DNA from: Planctomycetota bacterium
GTDB taxonomy: Bacteria; Planctomycetota; Planctomycetia; Pirellulales; Thermoguttaceae
NCBI GenBank assembly: GCA_029550925.1
Contig: JAKPGL010000030.1
Span: 1-64,000 of the forward strand
Reading direction: 5' to 3'
DNA length: 64,000 nt
Positions 44,918 to 54,337 of this stretch are shown here, in pieces (position 1 is the first letter of the stretch; every line of letters starts with the position of its first letter). The notes beneath the pieces were generated by a model that saw only the letters and a program-made list of their open reading frames with translations, did not search any database and had not been told where the DNA came from. The position numbers and the translations under genes are program-made.

Positions 44918-45000
44918 GCTCTAACAAAACGAAGCCCCAAAAGATTCGACCTATTCTCCCCTCTGGAGGAAGTAAGTAGGAAAGGCCGTTTTGTTAGAGC
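44918..45000. repeat. Isolated 14-bp inverted repeat pair, 83 bp span
   Basis: Perfect 14-bp inverted repeats GCTCTAACAAAACG and CGTTTTGTTAGAGC are 55 bp apart between two convergent genes. The loop is too long for an ordinary terminator, and no flanking duplication is seen. It resembles the ends of another very small element. Confidence 0.6.
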
Positions 45001-45121
45001 TTCTTAACACCCCGCTCTATTCTGAATTCCCGCCCGCTCAGGCATGGATATGGCGTGGGGAGTAGGGGGTGGCTGGTAAGGAAAAATATGGCCCCTCCCG
45101 CAAAACCCAACGAACATAGGG

Positions 45122-48100
45122 TTAAGGCGGCGACGGTTGCGAGGGCGGAGCAGGCCGAGGGCCTTCCTCCAGCACAGCTTTGGCATGCCGGGCCAAATGG
45201 CCGCGAAGGTCTCGAGTGTAACGTTCCAGGATGGCCCGACCTACGTCGCCGTAATCGCCGCATCGGTACAAGGCCCGCGCCAGATGCAGTTCCCGGAGCG
45301 AATCCCGCCGGGTTTGCACTGCATTGGTTCCGCCGGGGCTTTTCTGATCGAATCGGCGGGCGTCTTCGATCGTTTCGTGTACGTAGCCGGACATGTCCGG
45401 CTGGGTAAGCAGCCCGGCTAAGACCGGCGCAGCCCGACGATCGCCGATCAGTTCTAGCGCCAACGCCACGGCCCGATGGTGCGAAAAGGCCTCTTTAGCC
45501 GAGAGCATTTTGGCCTTTTCCAAAATGGCCGGGAGAGCACGCGGATCGCGCGTTCGGCCCAGGGCAATGATCAATTGATCCAGTGGACTTAGAGCCGAGC
45601 CGAACTGCCCCATGCCCCGGTAGTCCCAGCCTTGATCCCACTCGGTGTGTTTACGCACCTCGGTAATCAGGGTGTCTAGGCCGGTTGGGTCGCCCAGCAC
45701 AGCCAGGATGCGGGCGTAGATGAGTTTTTCCTCATGCTTTTGTGCCTCCTGGTACGCCTTTCGCAGCAGGGGCATGGCCTGCTGCGGATGGGCCAAGAGC
45801 ACTGCCACGCCCCGGAAATTGTCTTTGACGGTTTCCACAGCCTGGGCGATCCGCTCCGGCGGCAGGGGGAAATTATCCTTTTCTTCCAGCACACTTTCAG
45901 GCAGATTGCCGATCTCGACCAGGTGCTTTTGCAAGGCGCGGATGTCGATTTGCCGAAGGGGCAGTCCCGCCTGGGCGGCCATGGCGGCCGCCCGCCCCGC
46001 CGCATAACCGCCGTTTTGGATGTCAGCCTGCATCCGGATAAGTGGCACAGCGTCCCGGTGCGCGCTCAGCCCTAGGCCAACCACCAAAATCCCCTCCCAT
46101 CCCTTGGGCAACATGCACCGATAGGGAATCCGAACCCGGAAGCCTTTGTGTTCTGGGTGCTCCAGTTCCAAAAAAGGATCGACCGTATATCCATGCGTAT
46201 CGAAATTGCTGTAGGCGATGCACACGGTATCCGGATAGGTGCGGTCGAGCATTTGATCGAGAATCGACATGACGAACTCGCCCCGGATGCGACGCCGTTC
46301 GCGGGTGTCGATCAGTTGGCCCTGGTCGAAGGCGTGAGCGTATTTGTCCTTGGCATAGACAAGCAAGTGCCAAATGTCCATCATGTCGGTCTCGTCGGTG
46401 ATCGTAAAATCGGTGTTCGTATAGGAAGCGCCCAACCGGCGAGGCGGCAGGCCGGTACCCTGCATGGCCAGCTCCGAGCTGTCCGTATAGAGACACTCCG
46501 CGCCTGCTGCGGCCGCCACATCGCTATTGCCCGTAGCGTCGATAACCACCTTGGCCAAAAGCACCCCTCGGCCTTCTGGGGTGGCCACTATGGCGCCGCA
46601 AACGCGGTTGTCCTGCACGAAGGCGCCGCAACCGATCACGCCCATCCAGATATGCCCACCAGCCTTGAGCAGTTCGGTTCGCCACCACTCGGCTTTGCGT
46701 TCGGGTAGCCAGCGACCGCCCTGGGATTCCGTGGGGACCGTGGCGGTAAAACCGACGCGATTGCCCCAGTAGTAGCCGCTGATGTAACCGGCCGTTCCCA
46801 CGCCGCCGAGCATGTGGAGCTGTTCACAAACCACCGTTTTTGCGCCGGCCCGTGCAGCGGCAATGGCGGCTGGCGCTCCGCCGGTGCCGCCGCCGATGAC
46901 GACCACATCATACCGGCCTAATACAGGCAAAAGCCGATCCGGCTGCGGCACGGTGTGAATCTGTTTGGGGTCGGCCAAAGCGGGGCGGAGTCCCCGAAGC
47001 TCTTCCCGCACATCGCCTGACGCCGCCGGTTTCCTATCCGACGAATCGTTGGCAAAGCGTCCTCCGCAGACTTGCACCTTTTCCGGGACAGGGGTTTTCA
47101 GAGCCTGTTTAGCCGCCGCTCGACCAATCTGTTCTCCCAACTCCATAAGCCGAACCGGCCGAAGTAATCGGGCTGCCTCTTCCCGACTCACCCCGGCACA
47201 ACCGCCCAGAATCCAAAGTTCAGCTTTTCCTTTGGGTCGGAAGGCGGCCAAGCCGTCCGAGCCTCCCCCGCCGGTTGAGCCGGACGCCGCGGCGGCCTCG
47301 CTTTCCACCGGATCGGGCGGCGTTTCAAAAAGCACGTCCGCGGTCAGTTGCTGATCGGGGTGATACGTCATCGTGCGGGCCTGCTGCTCGGCCTGCGCCC
47401 AGGAAGCGAAAGAGTCGTCCGGCATGGAGAGGCGAAGCGTGTATTCGATCATGGGCCAGCGACCGCCTGTCCCTTCCGCCGGATTGGGCAGCAGGTCCCA
47501 GACGCCTTCGCCAATGAGCCGATGCTCCATGTTTTCGCCTGCAACCGGCTGGCCGCCAATCACCACCCGGTGGAGGGTATGCAAACCGGCCGGGTAGGGG
47601 GCGAACTTGGCGCCTGCCAGTCGGGCGACCAGGGCGCGGGGCGTGGCGTCGATGACACTCCGGGCCACCACCGCCTGCCTGCCGGCCCGATTGGCCATCA
47701 CGATCCCGCTGACCCGCCCCTGGCCGTCCACCAAAACATCGGTAACGTAGCAACTATAGAGGAACGGTACTTTGGCGGACAAGAGGGCGTCATCCAGGGT
47801 TTTTTTCACATGCATCGGGCGGGCAATGCGACGCACCTTGGCCTGACCGGCCTTTTCCGGTTCCGGCGGGCCAAAGAGCTCCACCTCGCCCAGCAGGATC
47901 CGCCCCGCATTTTCCTCTTTTTTCACCTCCAGACGCACATACCGGGCCTTTTGTCCAATCCGGCCGGTAAATGTCGAGGGCGCATCGGCCCCGTCGCCGG
48001 ATAGCGGAGGCGGCTGGAGCACGCCGGCTTCGGTCCATGTCTGCCCGTCGTTGCTAATGGACAGGAGTATTTTGGCCACGGCGAAGTTTTGCTCCGGCTG

Positions 48101-48724
48101 GGACGAGCTTTTGCGCACATAGGCGATCACCCGGACCGAATCGACCTGCGTTGGTTTACCTAGGTCGGCAGTAATGGTTACATCGCCGTCGTATTGGACG
48201 CTCTGTTTGACGGCGTTGCCCCACTGGCCGTCTGTTAGCAGACTGGGCGGCTTGGTGTCGGCGTGGAGCTTGGCAGAAGACCTATCCGTCGTGTATTGGA
48301 ACCGGAGCCTGGGGCGGTCCACTTCTTCCGGGGCATGAGGGTCCTGTAAGAAGATGCGGCGCGCAAGCTCCGTACGGGGTTCTTCCCCTTCGTCCAGCCA
48401 AAGCCGCAACGTGGCGGTCATATCTTCGCCCAGGTACGGATGTGGAGCAGCCAGAAAGACTTTGGCGCCCTGCTGGGCTGCGGCGGTAGCAGCGGCGACC
48501 GCCCCTGTGCTCCCGCCGACCACCACCACATCGACTTCGTAGGCAATAGGAATCTGCCGGGCCGACTCCCGAACCGCCGCCTGCTTGGCATCCGCCGGAT
48601 CAATCGCTGCCGGTTCGGCGGCGTATCCTGGAGCCGGGCCGACCGCCGCCCAACACGCCCATCCAAGGACTGCCAATCCTACGGCGAACCAAATTCCCCA
48701 TACCAATCGGAACGCTCGGCGCAT
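45122..48724 (-). CDS. Double FAD-dependent oxidoreductase with discoidin and HEAT regions
   Basis: A 1200-residue exported protein. After a signal segment (about 5-36) comes a first FAD-binding fold (DVVVVGGSTGAVAAATAA, Gly 70-74). It is interrupted at about 150-280 by a region like an F5/8 type C (discoidin) carbohydrate-binding domain (KQSVQYDGDVTITADLGKP, ARYVRLEVKKEE). A second complete FAD fold starts near residue 605 (YDVVVIGGGTGGAPAAIAAA) and continues with LHMLGGVGTAGYISG and GNSDVAAAAGAE. The last 220 residues are HEAT-like repeats. The start at 48724 has AAAGGAGG upstream; an ATG seven codons earlier would place that site inside the gene. It probably oxidises carbohydrate-type substrates. 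Confidence 0.85.
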   Translation of the reverse strand: MRRAFRLVWGIWFAVGLAVLGWACWAAVGPAPGYAAEPAAIDPADAKQAAVRESARQIPIAYEVDVVVVGGSTGAVAAATAAAQQGAKVFLAAPHPYLGEDMTATLRLWLDEGEEPRTELARRIFLQDPHAPEEVDRPRLRFQYTTDRSSAKLHADTKPPSLLTDGQWGNAVKQSVQYDGDVTITADLGKPTQVDSVRVIAYVRKSSSQPEQNFAVAKILLSISNDGQTWTEAGVLQPPPLSGDGADAPSTFTGRIGQKARYVRLEVKKEENAGRILLGEVELFGPPEPEKAGQAKVRRIARPMHVKKTLDDALLSAKVPFLYSCYVTDVLVDGQGRVSGIVMANRAGRQAVVARSVIDATPRALVARLAGAKFAPYPAGLHTLHRVVIGGQPVAGENMEHRLIGEGVWDLLPNPAEGTGGRWPMIEYTLRLSMPDDSFASWAQAEQQARTMTYHPDQQLTADVLFETPPDPVESEAAAASGSTGGGGSDGLAAFRPKGKAELWILGGCAGVSREEAARLLRPVRLMELGEQIGRAAAKQALKTPVPEKVQVCGGRFANDSSDRKPAASGDVREELRGLRPALADPKQIHTVPQPDRLLPVLGRYDVVVIGGGTGGAPAAIAAARAGAKTVVCEQLHMLGGVGTAGYISGYYWGNRVGFTATVPTESQGGRWLPERKAEWWRTELLKAGGHIWMGVIGCGAFVQDNRVCGAIVATPEGRGVLLAKVVIDATGNSDVAAAAGAECLYTDSSELAMQGTGLPPRRLGASYTNTDFTITDETDMMDIWHLLVYAKDKYAHAFDQGQLIDTRERRRIRGEFVMSILDQMLDRTYPDTVCIAYSNFDTHGYTVDPFLELEHPEHKGFRVRIPYRCMLPKGWEGILVVGLGLSAHRDAVPLIRMQADIQNGGYAAGRAAAMAAQAGLPLRQIDIRALQKHLVEIGNLPESVLEEKDNFPLPPERIAQAVETVKDNFRGVAVLLAHPQQAMPLLRKAYQEAQKHEEKLIYARILAVLGDPTGLDTLITEVRKHTEWDQGWDYRGMGQFGSALSPLDQLIIALGRTRDPRALPAILEKAKMLSAKEAFSHHRAVALALELIGDRRAAPVLAGLLTQPDMSGYVHETIEDARRFDQKSPGGTNAVQTRRDSLRELHLARALYRCGDYGDVGRAILERYTRDLRGHLARHAKAVLEEGPRPAPPSQPSPP

Positions 48725-48748
48725 ACGACAGGCCTCCTTTTGCATTCT

Positions 48749-48891
48749 GTAAACATTTTAACCGAATGAAGTACCTTTTCTTGTCATTTCCGCGCAATCG
48801 CCCCATCTAGGCTTCTTGCAGCCGCTGCTTGGGAGGAATAACAACGTAGCCTCCTCATAGGACCCTGCATTCCCGCTTGCGCGGCAGTGAC
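48749..48891. repeat. Family A element, copy A7, right end missing
   Basis: A left end GTAAACATTTTAACCGAATG is followed by the inverted 109-bp core (48783-48891). No right terminal repeat is found before the next gene, so the copy is truncated or its end has decayed. It fills the gap between the FAD enzyme and the phospholipase-like gene. Confidence 0.7.
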
Positions 48892-48938
48892 AAAAAGGAT
48901 GCCCCTTAAAGGATTTTCCTTCCTTTGCGGGAAGTGTC

Positions 48939-50408
48939 CTATTTTTGCAAAACCGGTTGTTTTGCCGATTTTTTCGTTTTTTCGGGTTTGGTTTCTTCAG
49001 GGGCCGCTTTGCCGGGCACAGCGCAGACCCAAACCTTTTCAATGGCCTCGGTAAGCGGTTTCGTGGATTGCACCTGGACAATGATGGTCATATGATCCGG
49101 GTCGGAGGCCAGTTCCATTTGTCCGCTATCCGCCGGGAGTTCTTTTCGGATGGGAGGCGGCGTAGGCTGTCCGCCCCGTTGAACGCCCGGCATGTGGAAG
49201 AAAATTTTCGCCTGGGGGTCTTTACGAACCGCTCCACATACATAGGTCATTCGGCGTTTCAGGGTGATCGGGGCGCTGGTGTAGGTCTTGCCCTGGTGAG
49301 TCCATCGGTCGGGTGTTTGGTTGCCCAAAAGACGCAATTGGCCGTCCGGATTATAGACCAGGTTGCCGGCCGGTTCGGCGCTTTGAAGTTGGATTTCTAC
49401 CTGAGCGGTTTTGCCCGGTTCGAGTTTCACCTTGGTCGTAGCAGGCTGGGCGCCGACCCGATAGACCACCACCGTATATTCCCCGGCCGGGAGATTGCGG
49501 AAGGAAAAGTTGCCCCGCCATTGATGTTGGTCGCTTTCCTTCGAGGATTCGACCAGGGTGGCGTAATCGGTTTCCGCCAGGACGACTTGGGCCTCTTGAT
49601 CTTCATTGGCGGGTAGAGTCGGGGCGGTAACAGCGCCTTTCAGGCCGGCGGCCTCAGCGGGCGCTTGCCACTCCAGGCCGAGTTTGAAGGCCGTATAGAG
49701 CATGTCGGCGGTTACGCGGGCGGCTTCCAGGGCAGACTCCAGGATGATCGGTTCCACCTTGGAGCGGTCCGGGTTGGGGGCGGAGACCAGCGGCAAAGCC
49801 CGTTCGGCCCGCTCGGCAGAAAAAACCACCAGGCCGTCGATACGACGTTTTAAACCCTGGCAGGCTTCATCATCGGTTTTGCCCAGAAGTTGCGGCCGGT
49901 AACCTTCGATCTTGATGGCTTTGGCGTTGACCCAGTTTTCCAGTTCGCCGTGGTGGGGGCAGTTGACCTTCGCATGAGGCGGGGCGCCGACATCCTCGAC
50001 AAAATGGATAATCGGGCCAAGCTGTCGGCAGGCGTTGGTGGGCGTTTCCGTGCGGAGGGCCTGCAGCGCCCGGCGGAAGTACGGCTCAAAGGCCAATTGA
50101 ACCGTCGGCATGGTGTGGCCGATGTGATAGGGAACCTTTCGGATCAAAAGATAATCGTCGGCGTAAAACGGCCCCAAGTCTCGGCCTCGGTTGTCCGGCA
50201 TCCAGCAGTATTGGGTAAGCTGCCGGATATTATGATCGCCCAGCACTTGTTTCCATTTCTCCATTTCGGGCAGTACATCCAAAGCGGCCTGCGTAATTTC
50301 CGGATGCGGCCCCCAGGCCACGGCGGGCGAAAGCCACATCATCCAGAAATTTCCGGCGGCCAACAGACTAACCAACCAAAAACATTTCTTCCCGAAAGAC
50401 TTCTGCAT
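48939..50408 (-). CDS. Secreted zinc-dependent phospholipase C / P1 nuclease-fold protein
   Basis: A 489-residue secreted protein. The signal peptide (FWLVSLLAAGNFWMMWLSPAVA) ends just before a mature N-terminal W (WGPHPEITQAAL), as in the phospholipase C/S1-P1 nuclease fold, where the first Trp binds zinc. Further zinc ligands are present in IIHFVEDVGAPPHAKV and HHGELENWV. The domain ends near residue 235. It is followed by a beta-rich domain like carboxypeptidase-regulatory repeats (NFSFRNLPAGEYTVVVYRVG) and a C-terminal domain of unknown type with a Lys-rich tail. AAAGGAG precedes the ATG. Its substrate, phospholipid or nucleic acid, cannot be told. Confidence 0.8.
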   Translation of the reverse strand: MQKSFGKKCFWLVSLLAAGNFWMMWLSPAVAWGPHPEITQAALDVLPEMEKWKQVLGDHNIRQLTQYCWMPDNRGRDLGPFYADDYLLIRKVPYHIGHTMPTVQLAFEPYFRRALQALRTETPTNACRQLGPIIHFVEDVGAPPHAKVNCPHHGELENWVNAKAIKIEGYRPQLLGKTDDEACQGLKRRIDGLVVFSAERAERALPLVSAPNPDRSKVEPIILESALEAARVTADMLYTAFKLGLEWQAPAEAAGLKGAVTAPTLPANEDQEAQVVLAETDYATLVESSKESDQHQWRGNFSFRNLPAGEYTVVVYRVGAQPATTKVKLEPGKTAQVEIQLQSAEPAGNLVYNPDGQLRLLGNQTPDRWTHQGKTYTSAPITLKRRMTYVCGAVRKDPQAKIFFHMPGVQRGGQPTPPPIRKELPADSGQMELASDPDHMTIIVQVQSTKPLTEAIEKVWVCAVPGKAAPEETKPEKTKKSAKQPVLQK

Positions 50409-51027
50409 GGGCGGGCTCCTTTGGAAAATGATGTTGCCGATGAATCAGCACATGTCCAGGAATGTGTCGTGTTTGGATCGACTTTTGCTCCAGGAAGGAA
50501 AAATCCAACAGCGGCCTCGGAACTCGGCGGGAAACATCCAAGGCCCATCTATGGCGGGAATATCCTTTTTATACCTAATTCTGCTTGTCAAGGCAAGCAA
50601 AAAGGTAACATTTTAGCCGAGCGAAGAACATTCGCCTCTCCCACGGCGAGCAGAAGGTGGGCATTCGCCTCTCCCTTGGTGGAAGTAGCTAGGATGATGG
50701 GCCTCCTTTTGTCATCCCCGCGGAAGCGGGAATCCAGAAATCCGCTGCTGCCCTGGCTGTCGAGAGACCGGCTGAGCCGAAGGCGACGCCGGGTGAAGGA
50801 GAACAAATGGTCAGCACCAAGAAAGCTGGATTCCCGCTTGCGCGGGAATGACAATCAAGACCCTCTCTTCCTACTCAGTCCTGCTAAAAAGATGCAAGCC
50901 CCCTCATTCGGCCAGACTATGGCCTGGCCGTCCTCTCGACAGCCCAGGAAGAGGCGAAAGGACGCCTGCTCCGTGCGCTGGTGTTTTGAGGGGCGCCGTT
51001 TGGCGGCGGACTATCACTGGCTGCCAG
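50409..51027. other. Repeat-containing gap
   Basis: No gene. It holds a family A left end (50605) and a REP-like pair (50711-50852). The last 160 bases before the oxidoreductase stop contain nothing recognisable. Confidence 0.6.
50605..50852. repeat. Family A element, copy A8, with internal REP-like pair
   Basis: The left end is GTAACATTTTAGCCGAGCG. Inside is a GTCATCCCCGCGGAAGCGGGAATCC hairpin facing ATTCCCGCTTGCGCGGGAAT, joined by a CCGAAGGCGACGCCGGGTGA segment. The right terminal repeat is not clear; a degenerate match may lie near 50870-50895. Confidence 0.65.
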
Positions 51028-52275
51028 TTACAGCACTTGCAAGACTTCGGCGCCTCGGCCTTGCTGGATCAGCGGCACATAGGTTTCCAGGAACTGGTTG
51101 GTGGCCGGGTCGGTTAGATCGACTCGGCTGCCGCGTTCGGCCGACAGGTAAGCCGCCATCGAGAGCCGGGTGATTTCCAGGCCGTATTCCCAGTCCAATA
51201 GGGCGGATCGGCCCTGCTGGAAGGCGGCCAGGGCGTCCCGATGTTCATCGGTATATCCGTATAGATCTGCTTCGTTCGGTTGTACGCACAAAAGCCCTCG
51301 GCTTGCCTGCAATTTTTCCAGGGCTAGTTCCGTATCGGTGATGCTGGCGGCGGCCGCATCGCTAATAAACACCTCCAGCGGCGAACGGAGCGTATTCATC
51401 TCGAAGGCATAGCCCGGCCCGATGCCGTCCAACGACAGACGCAGACCCTGTTTGTCGTACATCCAGGAGACGGTAAATTGCCCTTTGACCAGTTGGCCGG
51501 TCTCTGGGTTCTTGTAAGTAACCATGCCGGTGGCGAAATCTTCGGCCGGTGTTTTGCGGTAATCGACGCCGTGTCGGCGGAGGAGTTCTTCGCGCCAGCG
51601 CGGCTGGCCCCATTTCAAGAGGGCGGTTTCGGCCCAGACCGACTGCGGCTGCAAAAACCGAGGCGGCTTCCCCCAGGGGGTCAGAGCGTACCAACTGACG
51701 GCCAAGCAGTGGCAGCCCATATCGCTCAAGACCCCGCCGCCCTGGCGGGTGGGGTCCCAGAACCAGGCCGAGTGCGGGCCGCCGTGCTCTTCGCCGGAAC
51801 GGGCCAGGGTGGGCGGCCCCATCGTTTCCATGACCGGTCGGAGCTGCGCCCGCTGGGCCTGCACCGGCTTCATGTGAATCTGGTTTTCAAAATACGCCTC
51901 CGGCACGCCCACCGAACGGATCAGTTCCACGACCCGTCGGCCTTCTTTCATGTTTCGGGCCAGCGGCTTTTCGCAAATGACGCCTTTTAACTGCGCCCCC
52001 GCTTTTACCGCATCGACGATCTCCTCCACATGTTGCACCCGGGCGTAATTGGGGGCGAAAATGGCAATGACATCCACCTGTTTGGCCATTTCGCGGATGC
52101 TCGAGTAGGCCCTGGGTTCTCCAAGACCGTGCTCCCGGCAGTAGGCAATCAGACGATCCACCGGGTCCAGGGCGTAAAACCCGGCCACTTCCATCCCTCG
52201 GACTTCCTGCAGGGCCCGCAGATGAAACGCCGCCACAAATCCGCCGCCGATAAAACCGTACCGTAACGTTGTCAT
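51028..52275 (-). CDS. Cytoplasmic Gfo/Idh/MocA family oxidoreductase
   Basis: A 415-residue oxidoreductase without a signal sequence, so unlike the other five it stays in the cytoplasm. The Rossmann fold is at the very start (YGFIGGGFVAAFHLRAL), EKP is at 102-104 (CEKPLARN), and the C-terminal domain has QGGGVLSDMGCHCLAVSWYAL. AAGGAG precedes the ATG. It may act on the imported product of the exported enzymes, but nothing in the sequence shows the substrate. A family A element lies just upstream of the gene. Confidence 0.87.
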   Translation of the reverse strand: MTTLRYGFIGGGFVAAFHLRALQEVRGMEVAGFYALDPVDRLIAYCREHGLGEPRAYSSIREMAKQVDVIAIFAPNYARVQHVEEIVDAVKAGAQLKGVICEKPLARNMKEGRRVVELIRSVGVPEAYFENQIHMKPVQAQRAQLRPVMETMGPPTLARSGEEHGGPHSAWFWDPTRQGGGVLSDMGCHCLAVSWYALTPWGKPPRFLQPQSVWAETALLKWGQPRWREELLRRHGVDYRKTPAEDFATGMVTYKNPETGQLVKGQFTVSWMYDKQGLRLSLDGIGPGYAFEMNTLRSPLEVFISDAAAASITDTELALEKLQASRGLLCVQPNEADLYGYTDEHRDALAAFQQGRSALLDWEYGLEITRLSMAAYLSAERGSRVDLTDPATNQFLETYVPLIQQGRGAEVLQVL

Positions 52276-52310
52276 GTCAACACTCCTTGATGAGAAGAAC
52301 TAGGAAGAAC

Positions 52311-52525
52311 GTAACATTTCAGCGGAATGGAAAAAATTCGCCTCTCCCCCCGTGGGAGAGGCCGGCCTGCGAAGCAGGCCGGGTGAGGGGAAACAAATAG
52401 ACAGCATAAAAAGCCTGGACTGCCGCTTGCGCAGCAGTGACAATAAAACCCCCCTCACCCTAGCCCTCTCCCGCCAGGGGAGAGGGGACAAACTTAGGTC
52501 CAACTGCATTCGGCTGAAATGTTAC
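52311..52525. repeat. Family A element, copy A9, with hairpin interior
   Basis: 215 bp between GTAACATTTCAGCGGAATG and a good inverted end. The interior consists of CTCTCCCCCCGTGGGAGAGG, a GGCCTGCGAAGCAGGCC hairpin, GGGTGAGGGG and, near the right end, CCCTCACCC with CTCTCCCGCCAGGGGAGAGG. The same hairpin block occurs in frame inside the EndoQ-UvrD gene. Flanking octamers do not match. Confidence 0.75.
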
Positions 52526-52720
52526 CAAGGCTTTTTATAATACCTTGTCGGGAAGAATTGCGGTAGTACGGGGGATTGCCTACAATACACAGACCGGGAA
52601 GGGATTGTTTGGCAGTAGATGGTCGGCGCCGGAAGGCGGTGGCGGCGGCTGAGGGGCTGGTCTGTCCGCCTGCTGAAACCCGGCCAGAGGGCCTCCTGCC
52701 AGCCGAAGGAGAACGGGCCG

Positions 52721-53167
52721 ATGGTTCGGTGTTCGCTTTGCCGACGGCAGCTTACGGAGCGGGATCGGGTAGGGGGTCGATGTGCGGCTTGTGGGCAGGT
52801 GGTGCCGCCGTCGGTTCGGCTGGCGACGTCCGGAGGCGGATCAGGCGCCGGGGGCTGGTGGGGCCAGGGGCGATGGGCCGGTTGGGCGGCTGGGTTTGGC
52901 TTGCTGGTCCCAGTGGGGATGCTGGTCATGAATCGGGTTTTGGAGCGGCAGTGGATGGCCCAGCCTCTACAAGCCGAGCAAATGCACCCCTGGCTTGGGT
53001 TAGGACTGCTGGCGGTGCTGCTGGCCCTTTTGGCGACTGCCGGGGGACTGGCGGCTGCGTACCGGGACAAAGCATGGCGGATGGCCCTCTGCTGTGGACT
53101 GGCTCTGGCAGCCAATGGACTGCTGCTGGCCGCCTGGGCCGCCGGGAAACTGTTTAAGCCTCCGTAA
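52721..53167 (+). CDS. Zinc-ribbon membrane protein of unknown function
   Basis: A 148-residue protein starting with a zinc ribbon (MVRCSLC, Cys 4 and 7; CAAC, Cys 21 and 24), then a Gly/Ser linker and three hydrophobic segments (about 50-70, 85-112 and 117-138). It has the same plan as the protein at 8.2 kb but different sequence. The start at 52721 has GAAGGAG upstream, whereas the longer frame to 52619 has none. Function unknown. Confidence 0.72.
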   Translation: MVRCSLCRRQLTERDRVGGRCAACGQVVPPSVRLATSGGGSGAGGWWGQGRWAGWAAGFGLLVPVGMLVMNRVLERQWMAQPLQAEQMHPWLGLGLLAVLLALLATAGGLAAAYRDKAWRMALCCGLALAANGLLLAAWAAGKLFKPP

Positions 53168-53314
53168 GTTCCTGGGGGGGCCTACCAGATGACGCCTATT
53201 GCCCGAGTAAATGCAATTATCCCATCCTTTTCTTTTCCAGGCCCCTGAGGTATATTGAGAGGAAAAGCAGGGGGCCAATTCGCTCACCATGAGCTAATAA
53301 GGAGAGACCGGCAA

Positions 53315-54337
53315 ATGTTTTTCCTGATCGGATCGCTCTTTTCTAGGACCGAACGTCGAGGGCAGAAACAGGGGGCTTCGCCAAGGAGTCGTTCCACCCT
53401 TTTGGGTAAACAAGCCAGAAATGCTGGGAAGGGGCCTCTCAGGCCCAGCGGTTTCACCTTAGTGGAGCTTTTGGTGGTCATTGCCATTATTGGCATCTTG
53501 ATCGCCCTGCTATTGCCGGCGGTGCAGGCGGCTCGTGAGGCGGCCCGACGAAGCCAGTGTACCAACAATCTCAAGCAGATCGGCCTGGCCATTCACAACT
53601 TCATGGACGAAAACAACCAGAATCTGCCGCAGGGGGTCCCGGACAATAATCGGTATGGGTTCTTTACGTTTATTCTCCCTTATATGGAACACCAGGCCGT
53701 GTATAATCGGATCAAACAGGACGTGCTTCCCTATAACAGTCCGGAGCTCTATACGCCGATTCCGGAATACATCTGCCCGAGTTATCGGGGGCCGTCGATC
53801 ATTCAAAATAGTCCGACGGCATACGAAAACGGGGCGCTCACCACCTATCAGGCCGTTGGCGGCAAGCTGCCTTTCACCGGCTGCGACAGTTCCACCACCT
53901 CGGAAACCTGTGTGAAATCGACTGAGTATGGGGATATGCCGAAAAACGGGCCGTTCGGCTGGAAACTCAAACGCCGGATCGACGACGTGAAAGACGGTAC
54001 CTCAAATACGCTGTTTGTCGGCGAGTTTGTCCATGCGGACAAGACGGGGGTCTGTTCCGGATTTCCGGGCAATGTGCGGGCGTGGATCCGCTCAAACAAT
54101 GGGAATTATGGTTCCTACACCTTTAAGGTGGTGGTGTATGGAGTGAATGCTGCGGTGGAGCGGGTGGCCGACGGCATTCCCTATAACCACCTGCCCATGG
54201 GCAGCCATCATCCGGGCGGGGCCAATTTCCTGGCCGGCGACGGCAGCGTCCATTTCGTTTCGGAAAATATCGCGTTGGATGTTTACAAAGCTTTGTCCAC
54301 TGTAGAGGGAGGGGAAAATGCTTCGATCTCTGATTAA
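53315..54337 (+). CDS. DUF1559 pilin-like protein
   Basis: A 340-residue prepilin-like protein. The leader is unusually long: 46 residues up to the Gly of [20 protein letters not shown], the type III-like N-terminal helix cut by prepilin peptidases. The body shows the DUF1559 pattern: [37 protein letters not shown], and the C-terminal [19 protein letters not shown]. These proteins are very numerous in planctomycetes and are thought to form surface or pseudopilus-like structures. AAGGAGAGACC precedes the start. The gene for a small lipoprotein overlaps its 3' end by 20 bases. Confidence 0.9.
   Translation: MFFLIGSLFSRTERRGQKQGASPRSRSTLLGKQARNAGKGPLRPSGFTLVELLVVIAIIGILIALLLPAVQAAREAARRSQCTNNLKQIGLAIHNFMDENNQNLPQGVPDNNRYGFFTFILPYMEHQAVYNRIKQDVLPYNSPELYTPIPEYICPSYRGPSIIQNSPTAYENGALTTYQAVGGKLPFTGCDSSTTSETCVKSTEYGDMPKNGPFGWKLKRRIDDVKDGTSNTLFVGEFVHADKTGVCSGFPGNVRAWIRSNNGNYGSYTFKVVVYGVNAAVERVADGIPYNHLPMGSHHPGGANFLAGDGSVHFVSENIALDVYKALSTVEGGENASISD

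Noticed and set aside
44918..45000. Bidirectional terminator
   Set aside because: The arms are 55 bp apart, too far for an ordinary terminator hairpin, so it is listed as a repeat.
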